Shown piece by piece: positions 26,119-36,517 of a stretch of 64,000 nucleotides of DNA; position 1 is the stretch's first letter; each line of letters starts with the position of its first letter. The notes under the pieces are model-generated. The model ran no database searches. It saw nothing but the letters and a program-made list of their open reading frames with translations, and was not told the DNA's origin. Origin of the DNA: Anaeromyces robustus. Taxonomy: Eukaryota > Neocallimastigomycota > Neocallimastigomycetes > Neocallimastigales > Neocallimastigaceae. The stretch lies in the NCBI GenBank assembly GCA_002104895.1, contig MCFG01000045.1:186001-250000 (forward strand). Direction: 5' to 3'. Both the position numbers and the translations under genes were made by a program.

Positions 26119-27318
26119 ATGAAAAGTTTTATTTCATTAGGTTTAATTGCTTCTGTTTTTGCTTATAATGCTCTAGCAGAAAAATGTCCATTTAAATCTT
26201 TAGGTTATAAATGTTGTAAAGATTCAAATACTGAAGTAGTTCGTACTAATAAATATGGTAATTGGGGTATTGAAAAAGGTAAATATTGTGGTATTATTGA
26301 TGATTCTTGTTGGGCATACGATTATGGTCATTTTTGTTGTTCTTCTGAAAATACTAAAGTAAGAAAAACGGATAAATATGGTAAATGGGGTAAAGAAAAT
26401 GGTAGATGGTGTGGTATTAAAGGTACTTCAAAAACAATAAAATCACATATGTTTACTGAAGGTGGTTCTGGTCAATTTAAAGCTGTTATGACTGAAGAAG
26501 AAGGATTACAAGATTTTACCTTTTACCGTCCAAAAGATTTAAGTGCTGCAGCAAGAATTCAAGGTCGTTTACCAATTATTTTATTTTCTAATGGTGGATG
26601 TACCCGTTATTCCGTCTATACTGCTAATATTTTAACAGATATTGCTTCCCATGGTTATGTTATTGTTGCTCCTGGTGAATGGTCTTTGGAAGATAAAAGT
26701 GTTTTTAATGGATTTTTCTCAGAGGAAGAAATTGCACTTATGAAATATGATGCTGATAGTTTAATTGATGTTGCTTTAGATTATTTAGAAAAAGAAAATA
26801 AAGATAAATCAAGTATTTTCTATAAAACAATAAATACAAATGTTGTTGCTGCTATGGGATATTCTTGTGGTGGTTTACAATCTTTAATTATTAGTACTAA
26901 AAATGATAAACGTATTAAAACTACTATTGCCTTAAATAGTGGTGCTAATAGTCCAGGTGATTTATTAGATACTCTTTTCGTTAAGGAACAACTTAAATTA
27001 TTAACTGAACCAACTATTTATATTATTGGTGGTGATGAAGATATTGCTCATAATAATGCTGTAGATGATTATAATCTCATTGATAATGTTCCAATAGTTT
27101 TAGCTTGTAAACCAGATGCTGGTCATGGTGGTACTTACGATGAACCAAATGGTGGATCATTTAGTACATTGACGGTAGCTTGGTTAGACTACATATTAAA
27201 GAATAATAAAAAATATGATAGTTTATTCCGTAAAAGTAAATTAACCAGTGAATTAGGAGGATGGGAAATTACACAAAAGAACTTTGATTTAATGAATAAG
27301 AAAAAAAATAAAAATTAA
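26119..27318 (+). CDS. Cellulosomal alpha/beta-hydrolase (probable esterase) with two N-terminal dockerins
   Basis: The gene encodes 399 residues. A signal peptide covers residues 1-20. Two fungal dockerins lie at residues 23-59 and 64-100 (C...GY.CC...V...NKYG.WG...G.WCGI pattern). An alpha/beta-hydrolase domain occupies about residues 115-380, with a Ser nucleophile elbow GYSCGG (Ser249). A likely acid sits in GGDED (Asp306 or Asp308) and the His in DAGHGG (His336). The domain resembles the dienelactone-hydrolase/cutinase-like (PETase-like) group that includes carbohydrate and feruloyl esterases, but the substrate cannot be fixed by eye. The dockerins should tether it to scaffoldins of the extracellular cellulosome, where it would remove ester decorations from plant polysaccharide. 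The CDS has no introns and an A-rich leader. Confidence 0.9.
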   Translation: MKSFISLGLIASVFAYNALAEKCPFKSLGYKCCKDSNTEVVRTNKYGNWGIEKGKYCGIIDDSCWAYDYGHFCCSSENTKVRKTDKYGKWGKENGRWCGIKGTSKTIKSHMFTEGGSGQFKAVMTEEEGLQDFTFYRPKDLSAAARIQGRLPIILFSNGGCTRYSVYTANILTDIASHGYVIVAPGEWSLEDKSVFNGFFSEEEIALMKYDADSLIDVALDYLEKENKDKSSIFYKTINTNVVAAMGYSCGGLQSLIISTKNDKRIKTTIALNSGANSPGDLLDTLFVKEQLKLLTEPTIYIIGGDEDIAHNNAVDDYNLIDNVPIVLACKPDAGHGGTYDEPNGGSFSTLTVAWLDYILKNNKKYDSLFRKSKLTSELGGWEITQKNFDLMNKKKNKN

Positions 27319-27530
27319 AAAGCATGATATATTATATAAAAAAAAAACAAATAACTAATAAATAAGCAAATATATATATAAATAAATAAATAAATAAAAA
27401 GCAAATAAATAAAATTGTAAAAAAAAAAAAATATAAATAAATATATAAATTATTATTAAATATAATAAAAAATAAAATTATTAAAAAAATAGAAACAAAT
27501 AAATAAATATATAAATTTTATCTTTTTATT

Positions 27531-27595
<65 letters not shown>

Positions 27596-28628
27596 CAATT
27601 TAATTAATAATTTGGTACTGATCCGAGAGTAGAACTGGTATATATTTATATTTTTAGTTAATATATTCGGTTCTACTTCTCAAATAGAGATTGTAGTTGA
27701 AGTGAATTATTACTTCTCCAGCTCAAATTATGAGATAATATTGGTGTTAATAATACTACAAAAAAAAGCTATTAATTATATATAATAATATTACTTAAAT
27801 GATATTATATGTACATCAAAAATATTTTCTTTTTTAGTGACCTTGTTTTCTTAAATTGGTATTTAAAATATATTATTGTATGTGATGCCATACCGATAGT
27901 AAAGTAATGGCTGTTACTACTGATACTAACACTATGGCTGATAAAAAAATTATTAAAATTTTTAACATATTAAAAATAAAAATTTAAAAGGAAATGATAG
28001 TGAAATAATTAATAATTATTATTTAATTTTATTATTAAAATTAAAATTAATAAAAAAATTTTAATTATTTTTTTATTATTTTTAATATTATTTTTTTAAA
28101 AAAAAATTATTATTTTTCTATAAATTTTCTATTTTTTAAAAAAACTTATGATTATTATAATTATGTATTTTATCAAATATAAATATATTTATAATAAATG
28201 TGAATATAAATATAAAATTACTTTATCATTATAAAAATAAAATATTATTATTTATGTCATATTTAAATCAACAAATTTCAAAATATAAATATTCAAAACA
28301 AGAATATATTAGTTATGATATATATAATACCTATATTCAAGTGAAAATGTTGTAATGAAGCTATATTTATTTAGTTGAACATAAAGTAAATATAAATAAA
28401 GAAAACTATAATGGTATAATGGTGAAATAACTTTATTATTATTATTTTTATATAAATTTGATCCGTTATTATTAACGGTTCATTTTTTATTAAAAGATCT
28501 TTCAATTCAATAGTTATTTTATCTAAAATAAAATCATGATTATTATATTTTGGAATATTTCTTTCATATTTTCCATAATTATATATAATAAATAATGATA
28601 AATAAATTGTAGATAATAGAGAAGTAAA

Positions 28629-28659
<31 letters not shown>

Positions 28660-29249
28660 ATATAATATTAATATATTATGTTGTTAATTTATTTTTTTTT
28701 TATTTTATTTAATAAATTATTTAGAAATTCACATATATTAAATTTATTTATTTATTTATTTAAACATTTATATAATTATATAATTTACATATATATATTT
28801 CACTTAAATAAAATAATTAATAATTGATTATTATTACTGCACTATTATTGTATATAAAAAATAATAAAACAAAAAACAACTTTTTATTAATCAATTGTTT
28901 AATAGTAAATATAATAACAATAATAATCGATTATACTCTATATCATGATTTTGTTGTATATAAGCAACAATAATAAATTAGTAAATAAATTTTTATAAAA
29001 AGTTTGTAATAATAAAGTGAGATTTTTGTCATACGCATAAATAAGAAAAAGTACATCATAAATCTTATTAATTATTTTTTTATAGTTCTAACTGTGAAAT
29101 TATAATGAAAGAAATATATCCACGTCATAAAAAAAAGCGTGTATTATGTTATTTTTAAAAATGATTATAATAAAATTAAATTAAAATTCTTGGAAAAAAA
29201 AACAAACTTTATTAAATAATAAATAATAATATTAATTAATATTACATAT

Positions 29250-29332
<83 letters not shown>

Positions 29333-29645
29333 TTTTTCAAATAATTAAATTAATAAGGAAAAAAACAAATTTTATTAAATAATAAATTATTTGAATAAGG
29401 AAAATTTTAAATATTTAAACTATATTAAATATTCAAATTTTTCCTTATAAACTTTATTAAATATTAAATGATATTAATTTTTCATATTTTTTTTTAATTT
29501 TTTTTTTATAAATAAATTAAAAAATTACATATGCTATTAAACTTAAAATATAATTAAAAAATAATAATTAAATAATTAAAATTTATTTAAAATTTTTAAT
29601 GATATTTTTTACCCAATTAAAATTTTTTTTTATAATCCAGTAACG

Positions 29646-29682
<37 letters not shown>

Positions 29683-30165
29683 AATATTAATTGTTTAATT
29701 ATAATTATTAGTAGTAATGATATTTTTAATTAATTTTTATTGATATTGTTTACTGAAATTAGTGAAGGAGCATCCATTTTTTTCCCTAAATTATAATTTT
29801 ATGTAAAATATCTCCTATTTTAATTTTATCATTTCATAAACAATTTATATCTTTTATTTATCTTTTTTTTTTTTTTTTGGGTTATAAATAATAATAATAA
29901 TGACACTTAAATTAGTGTTACAATAATTATTTTTTTTTAATAAATAATTGAGAGTCATGCTAACAAAAAATAATTAATTATTTTATGTATACATTTATTA
30001 TAGTATATAATATAATAATATTAATATTAATAATTTTATTTACTTCATGCATAAAATTATTAATTATAATTTTTTTTTTATAGTATAATAATAACATAAA
30101 ATATAAAATATATTTATTGTAATATACTTATTCATTCATTATAATATTTTATAGTATGCAATTTA

Positions 30166-30199
<34 letters not shown>

Positions 30200-30331
30200 T
30201 AATGGTTTATTAATTATTTTTTTCATATATAAATAAATGAAAAATTTTCAAAAATTTTATTTATTCAAATTTCATAATATTAATTAAAATTTTATTAATA
30301 AGATAACAAAAAAAAAAAAAAAAAAGAAAAA
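27319..30331. other. 3-kb intergenic stretch; simple repeats and weak structures
   Basis: It holds an ATT array (27537-27592), an imperfect inverted repeat around 27625-27695, a TA run (about 28630-28652) and a TTTA array of about 85 bases (29248-29335). A minus-strand open frame at about 28371-28630 has some coding-like composition but no recognisable family. No confident gene. Confidence 0.5.
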
Positions 30332-31744
30332 ATGATTAAAAAATTTATTATTTCTGCATTATTAATTACTATTACACTTATCCTTACAGTTAAGGGTGAT
30401 AAACCAAAATCTGCAATTAGTGCTTTAATGATTGTTAAAGGTTATGAATGGGGTCCAGCTGTTCCAAAAGTCATTGTAGAATTTGAAGATAATGTTAGTG
30501 AATTTAATAGAGATACTTTTACTGTAAATACTGCTAATACTGATCGTGTTGTTCTTGATGTTTATAATTCTGATGCTGATGGTAATCAACAAGATTTTTC
30601 TACTAAATATCTTACATTTGAATTAGAAGTTAAAACTCTCTACATTCCATATATGGATATGAATGTTGGTGAAGCTAGTCCATTCAGTTATGATTATGTT
30701 AATAAATGGGCTACCAATTTTGAATTAGTATTAGATTTAGTTGAAGGTAAAACTTTTAAAGTTGGTAATTATGAATATGGTTCTCAAAATACTTGGATTC
30801 CATTCAAATTTAATTTAGCTAATAATTACATGGTTCCAGAAACTGCTAAATGGGATAAAGATTCCTTTTCATTAGATGGTATCACTTTACAACGTGCTGC
30901 TTTTACTCCAAATGGTGCTAAAACGGATGGTGGTAAAAATCCATTAGTTATTTGGTTACATGGTGCAGGTGAAGGTGGTGTTGATATTGATATTACTTTA
31001 TTAGGTAATGAAGTTGTTGCCCTTGCTGATGATAGTATTCAAAAATATTTCAAAACTAATGGTTTAGCAGGTGCTTATGTTCTTGCTTTCCAAACACCAA
31101 CTATGTGGATGGATAGAGGTGATGGTAGTTACAATAATGGTGCTAATAATCAAAGACAATTATCTAAATATGATAATGTTTTATTTGCAGGTGTTCAAGA
31201 TTATGTTTTAAATAATCCAGATATTGATACTAATAGAATTTATGTTGGTGGTTGTTCTAATGGTGGATATATGACTATGAATTTAATGTTTGAACATGGT
31301 GATTTCTTTACTGCTTTCTATCCAATATGTGAAGCTTACATGAATAGAAATATTTCAGATGATATGATTAATCAAGTTAAGAGTTATAATATTTGGTTCT
31401 TACAATCTGAAGATGATACTTCTGTTGATCCATTACAAACTACTATTCCATCCTTCTATAGATTATTAAAAGCTGGTGCTGAAAATGTTCACTTTACTTT
31501 AACGGATAAAGTTAGAGGTTCTGATGATCCAAATGCTGTTTATATGGGACATTATTCTTGGGTTTATGCTTTCAATGATGAAGTTAAAAAGGAATTTGAT
31601 AACAATGCTGCACTTTCTGACTTTTCAAATATTACTATTCAAAATGGTAAAGTTACCTCTAAAAATAATTATGTTACTAGTGCTAACTGTAATGTTGATG
31701 GTAACATGTGGGCTTGGTTATCTGCTCAAACCAAAAATAATTAA
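30332..31744 (+). CDS. Secreted alpha/beta-hydrolase esterase with N-terminal Ig-like domain, no dockerin
   Basis: The gene encodes 470 residues. A signal peptide covers residues 1-22 (MIKKFIISALLITITLILTV). An all-beta N-terminal domain (about residues 25-165) resembles the Ig-like domain that precedes some bacterial esterases. An alpha/beta-hydrolase domain then spans about residues 180-425. It has an HGAGEGG oxyanion motif (residues 210-216), a nucleophile elbow GGCSNGG (Ser309), an acid in SEDDTSVD (residues 359-366) and the His in MGHYSW (His407). This is the layout of PHB-depolymerase/feruloyl-esterase-like enzymes (CE1-like) and of prolyl-oligopeptidase-family proteins common in rumen Clostridia, so transfer from a gut bacterium is likely. 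No dockerin is present, so it would act free in the medium. It lies 3 kb from a dockerin-bearing hydrolase on the same strand. Confidence 0.88.
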   Translation: MIKKFIISALLITITLILTVKGDKPKSAISALMIVKGYEWGPAVPKVIVEFEDNVSEFNRDTFTVNTANTDRVVLDVYNSDADGNQQDFSTKYLTFELEVKTLYIPYMDMNVGEASPFSYDYVNKWATNFELVLDLVEGKTFKVGNYEYGSQNTWIPFKFNLANNYMVPETAKWDKDSFSLDGITLQRAAFTPNGAKTDGGKNPLVIWLHGAGEGGVDIDITLLGNEVVALADDSIQKYFKTNGLAGAYVLAFQTPTMWMDRGDGSYNNGANNQRQLSKYDNVLFAGVQDYVLNNPDIDTNRIYVGGCSNGGYMTMNLMFEHGDFFTAFYPICEAYMNRNISDDMINQVKSYNIWFLQSEDDTSVDPLQTTIPSFYRLLKAGAENVHFTLTDKVRGSDDPNAVYMGHYSWVYAFNDEVKKEFDNNAALSDFSNITIQNGKVTSKNNYVTSANCNVDGNMWAWLSAQTKNN

Positions 31745-32071
31745 AAGTAAAAAATAAAAAAATAAAATAAGAAAAAATAAAAATAAGAAAAAATTAAAAT
31801 TTAAAAACAAAAAATAAAAATAAGAAAAAATTAAAATAGAAAAAAAATAAATAATAATTTATTTATTTATTTTAAATGGAAAATATATATAATAAAACAA
31901 GTAAAAATTATATATTATAATTCCAGCTACTTTGAACATTTTATTATTTTAAAAAGTAATTAAATTTTTTTTTTCTAAAAAAATAATATAATTTTAATAC
32001 TTTTTAAATTTTTATTATTGTAGATAAAAAAAGAGAACTTATCATACATATTATAGAACAAAATCACAAAA

Positions 32072-32106
<35 letters not shown>

Positions 32107-34326
32107 TTATTTTTTCTTTATAGAAAAAATAATTAAGTAAAATACATTTAAAAATTTAAAAATTTAATTCATGTAGATAAAAAAAGAAATAAATAAAAAA
32201 AATAAATTCTAATATATTTTTTTTATGTTTTTTAATTAATTAGTTTTATTTTTTTTTTTTTATTTTAACCTTTACTTATTAATTAATAAAGCATTATATT
32301 AGTATTAATAAAGATATTTATTTATTAATTCACTTTACAAAAAATAGGAAAATATAAATGCAATAAATGAAAAATATTTATTATATTCATATTTTCCTAT
32401 TTCTTTTTGTTTAAAATATTAAAATATGGTATTGGAAAGGTAACATCATCATGATTCATTATTTTTATTTTGAGTATATAACGTGTAATAATTAATAATT
32501 CTAATTTTATTTAAAGAAATATAATTCTAAAATATTATATATATATATATATATATGTCATATTTTTTTTAAAAGCTTGATAATATATTCTAATAAATTT
32601 TTAGTTTATAATATTTTTTGTAGCATGATATTATGTTACAAAATAATTTATTTTTTAGAATATTAAGAGGATTTATTTATTTATTTAGTCCTAATAAAAA
32701 CTGAGAAATTAAAACAAAATATATATTTACAAGATATATACTATAAACTATATATATATATATATATATATATAAACTTTTATTCATTTAAATTTAATTA
32801 ATAAACATTTATTTAAACATGATTTTTATATTTATATTAAATATAGGTTTATAATAAAACAATTAAATTCTGAATAAATTAATAATATAAGATATTAATA
32901 AGTTGTCCATCATTCATAATAAATGTTTAAAATCTTATTTAAATAATTAGAAAATGTTGATTAATAAATTAAGAAAAACATTTTTATTTCATTAAATTAT
33001 GAAATTCAATCTATTGTTACTACATTATTATATTATTATATTATATTTATTAATATAATTAAAAGTCAATTAACGAAAATATATATATATATATTATTCA
33101 TATATACTTTTTTTTTATTACTATTATAAATTATAATAATAATAATGTATATATACTAACATATACAAAATAAAAATTTAATTTGCTTTAAATATATAAA
33201 CTTAAAAAATAAAAGTAAAAGAAATATATATAAATATAATAAAAAAGAAAAATAAAAATTATAAAAGTGGATATATATAAAAAAAAAGTTTAAATCTATA
33301 TAATATATTTAAAACAAAAAAAAAAATTAAAAATTTTTAAAAATATTTATTTGTACTTTTTTATTTTATATATTTTGCATTATATATTAAATTTATTTAT
33401 TTATTTATACATACAACAAAATATATAATACAAAAATTGTATATGAACTCTTTTAATATTTAAATTATTTATTTTTATTTTTAAAATTTTCAATTCTACA
33501 TTTTAATTATTATTTTATTTTAATATTTTATATACTTTCACGAATGTCCTTTTAATAAAAAAATATATAGTAATGAAAAAAAAAAAAAAAAAAAAAAAAA
33601 CTAAATCATAAAAATAAAATTTTAATGAAAAAAAGAATAAAATGTATAAAGATACATAAAAAGCCTTTTTTTACTTGGTCTAGAATGACTCCCATATTTA
33701 ATTTAATAATATCTTTTATGTTTAATTAAAAAAAAAAAAAAAAAATAAAAGAGAAAAAGTTAAGTCAATTAATTTTGATTTGATGAGATGAAACATATTA
33801 CAAAAATATTCTCATTATTATTAATTAAAAAAAATGAAACATTTTTTTAATAATTACAAAATAAATTAATTAATTTATTTACATATTTATTTTATCATAA
33901 TTATGATAGATTATTATTATTATATTTTTATATTAAAAACAATAATATCATCATTGTTATTATTATTAAAAATTATTATTATTATAAATTATTTATTATT
34001 ATTATTATTATTATTAACATTAATAATATAGTTTTTATAATTAATTAATTTTAAAGAAAAAAACAAAATATATAAATATGTTATATTTTCTCATCAAAAT
34101 AAAAACTAAAATCAAAAAAAAAAAAAAAAAAAAAAAAAAATATTTCTAATTTAAGTAATAATAAAAAATAAAAATAAAAAAAAAATATTCACTAGTTGAA
34201 AAATAAATTATTCACTAGTTGATATATAAAAAATAATTAAAATTTATTAATAATAGATATATTAATATAAATATTTTTAAAAAATTATAAAAAATAATAA
34301 TAATAATTATTAAAAAAAAAATAAAA
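31745..34326. other. 2.6-kb intergenic stretch; no gene seen
   Basis: The region holds A/T homopolymers, poly(A) runs (about 32078-32103, 33578-33600 and 34114-34140), TA runs (about 32540-32556 and 32752-32772) and ATT arrays. Nothing coding was recognised. Confidence 0.6.
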
Positions 34327-35148
34327 ATGAAATCTTCAATGTTTATTAGCACAATAATAGTTATTGGGTTAACAAATTTAGTAAGTGCTTTTACTGACTC
34401 TGGCGTTTCTAATAAATCCAAACCTTATATTGGTACTAGTATATGTTCTAAAAACATACTTAATAAAGGATATTCATGTTGTCCATACAAGTGTGAAGTT
34501 ATTTACACTGATGAAGATGGTACTTGGGGTATTTATGATAATGAATGGTGTGGATGCAATCCCGATTTCTACGTACCAGATGAAATGCCAGAAGAATATA
34601 AAGAAATGTATGAAGATTATATCAGAAGATATATAGAAGTTACATCTGATGATAAAGAAATTGAAAAAAAATGGTTAATTGATAAAGAAAAAATTCCATA
34701 TGATTTATCAGCTATTACCGTTTTAAAGGCGGATATAAAACAAACCTATATTTGTTTTGATCCAGAAATTAGAGTAAGAGAATACACAGATGAAACTCCA
34801 GATCATACTTACGAAATGACCATAAAAACTAATTTATCTGAAGATGGTCTTATTAGAGATGAAACTAATATAGATCTTAATCAAGAACAATACAATAATA
34901 TGGCAAAAAAACAAGAAGGAAATGTAATCTATAAAACAAGATATCAACTTTTAGATAATCATGAAATATTAGCAATTGATATTTTCCATGGTGATCTTGA
35001 TGGATTAGCATACCTTGAAATTGAATTTTCTACTAAAGAAGAAAGTGATGCTTATAAAACTCCTGATTGGGCCATTAAAGATGTTACCAATGATATTAGA
35101 TACAAAAACGGCCATTTAGCAAGATATGGAATTCCTGATCCTCAATAA
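34327..35148 (+). CDS. Secreted dockerin-CYTH fusion (predicted cellulosome-borne triphosphatase)
   Basis: The gene encodes 273 residues. A signal peptide covers residues 1-21 (MKSSMFISTIIVIGLTNLVS). One fungal dockerin lies at residues 40-77 (GYSCCPYKCEVIY, DGTWGIYDNEWCGC). After a short acidic linker, a CYTH domain fills about residues 108-270. Its signature ExExK is present as EIEKK (Glu111, Glu113, Lys115). So are RVRE (Arg149, Arg151), MTIK (Lys167), RDETNI (Arg177, Glu179), KTRY (Lys203, Arg205), a DGLAYLEIEF strand (Glu231, Glu233), PDWAIKDVT and the ending YKNGHLARYG. These are the tunnel residues that bind metal and triphosphate in CYTH enzymes, so the domain looks catalytically complete. 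The CYTH part resembles bacterial cytosolic members, which suggests domain transfer followed by fusion to a signal peptide and dockerin. Its true substrate outside the cell is unknown. Confidence 0.85.
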   Translation: MKSSMFISTIIVIGLTNLVSAFTDSGVSNKSKPYIGTSICSKNILNKGYSCCPYKCEVIYTDEDGTWGIYDNEWCGCNPDFYVPDEMPEEYKEMYEDYIRRYIEVTSDDKEIEKKWLIDKEKIPYDLSAITVLKADIKQTYICFDPEIRVREYTDETPDHTYEMTIKTNLSEDGLIRDETNIDLNQEQYNNMAKKQEGNVIYKTRYQLLDNHEILAIDIFHGDLDGLAYLEIEFSTKEESDAYKTPDWAIKDVTNDIRYKNGHLARYGIPDPQ

Positions 35149-36517
35149 AGATATACAGTCTAAAATACCTATCTTACCTTTTAGGATTAATAAATATTAA
35201 TAAAAATTTTATAAAAAAAAAAAAAAAAATAAAGAAATAAAATAAATAAATTAAAAAATGAAATAAAAAAAATAAAGAAATAAAATAAATAAATTAAAAA
35301 ATGAAATAAAAAAAAATAAAGAAATAAAATAAATAAATTAAAAAATGAAATAAAAAAAAATAAAGAAATAAAATAAATAAATTAAAAAATGAAATAAAAA
35401 AAAATAAAGAAATAAAATAAATAAATTAAAAAATGAAATAAAAAAAAAGCTAAATAAACAAATAAAGAAAAAATAAAAATAAAATTAAAAATAAATAAAT
35501 AGATAAATAAAGAAAAAATAAAATTAAAATTAAAAATAAATAAATAGATAAATAAAGAAAAAACAAGTGGAAGTTTAACAAATTCATATATTGATAATTT
35601 TTTGAGTATTTTTAAGTTCGTGTGGATAAATAAAAAAAAAAAAAACATAAATGAAAATGAAAAACAAAATTTTAAGTTTATAAAAATAATATTTGAAAAA
35701 GATAAAGATAAAAAATAAAGCTTAAATTTGTGGACAAAAAACATTTTGGATTTTGGCTAATTTTTTTATTTAATTATATCTTATTTATTTATTTATTAAT
35801 TAATTAATTAATTAATAATTTTTTTTTTTTATTTATTTAAATTTTGTGTTAGCAGTTTTATTTGTTTAAATTTTGTGTTTGCAGTTTTATTTAATTTTAT
35901 CTTATTTATTTATTTATTAATTAATTAATTAATTAATTGTTTTATTTATTTATTTAAATTTTATGCTTGTAATTTTTTAACTATATTAAAAAAAAATAAG
36001 AATCTCATTATTTTTTAACATTAATATGATAAAATATTTTGAAATTCCAATATAGGATCATTGTTTTCAATATATATATATAATCAATATTTAATTTTTA
36101 AATTGAATATATAGTATTATTATTAAAAATAAAATAATATGGATAATATTATAAGAAATTAAAGAAATGCATTTAAATAAATTTATTATTAAAAATAAAA
36201 ATAAAATATATTTAAAAATAAAAAATAATAATTAATAATAATAATAATAATAATGAACAAGCAAAAAAAGAAAAAAATAAATAAATAAATCCAATAAAAA
36301 ATGAAAAATTTATTTATTAAATTTATTTCAATTAATAACCACGTTTAATGATGAATTTTAAAATTATGTATATATATATGTACATAAATATATTAATAAT
36401 CATTCAAACTTAAAAAAAATTAATAGAGATATTATATCATCACCACCATCACAGAAAGAAGTTTTTAAATATATTAATATATATATATATATTTTTTTTA
36501 TTTTTTATATTTATATT
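35149..36517. other. Intergenic between convergent genes; minisatellites
   Basis: It contains a five-copy 43-44-bp minisatellite (35228-35446), a two-copy unit of about 52 bp (about 35455-35560) and a duplicated segment ending in AATTAATTAATT runs (about 35764-35940). The minus-strand open frame over the minisatellite (35382-35744) is low-complexity and not believed. Confidence 0.6.
35228..35446. repeat. 43-44-bp minisatellite, five copies
   Basis: Units begin at 35228, 35271, 35315, 35359 and 35403. Each starts AATAAAGAAATAAAATAAAT and contains TTAAAAAATGAAAT. Copies differ mainly in the length of an A run. Confidence 0.92.

Noticed and set aside
27625-27695. Inverted repeat GAGAGTAGAACTGG / CGGTTCTACTTCTC as a miniature transposon
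   Set aside because: The arms are imperfect and short, and no flanking target-site duplication or second copy was seen.
27870-27950. Possible box C/D snoRNA (GTGATGC ... GGCTGA)
   Set aside because: The C box is imperfect, no terminal stem was found, and such short motifs are expected by chance.
35382-35744. 120-codon Phe/Ile/Leu minus-strand frame
   Set aside because: It covers the minisatellite downstream of the CYTH gene and is low-complexity.
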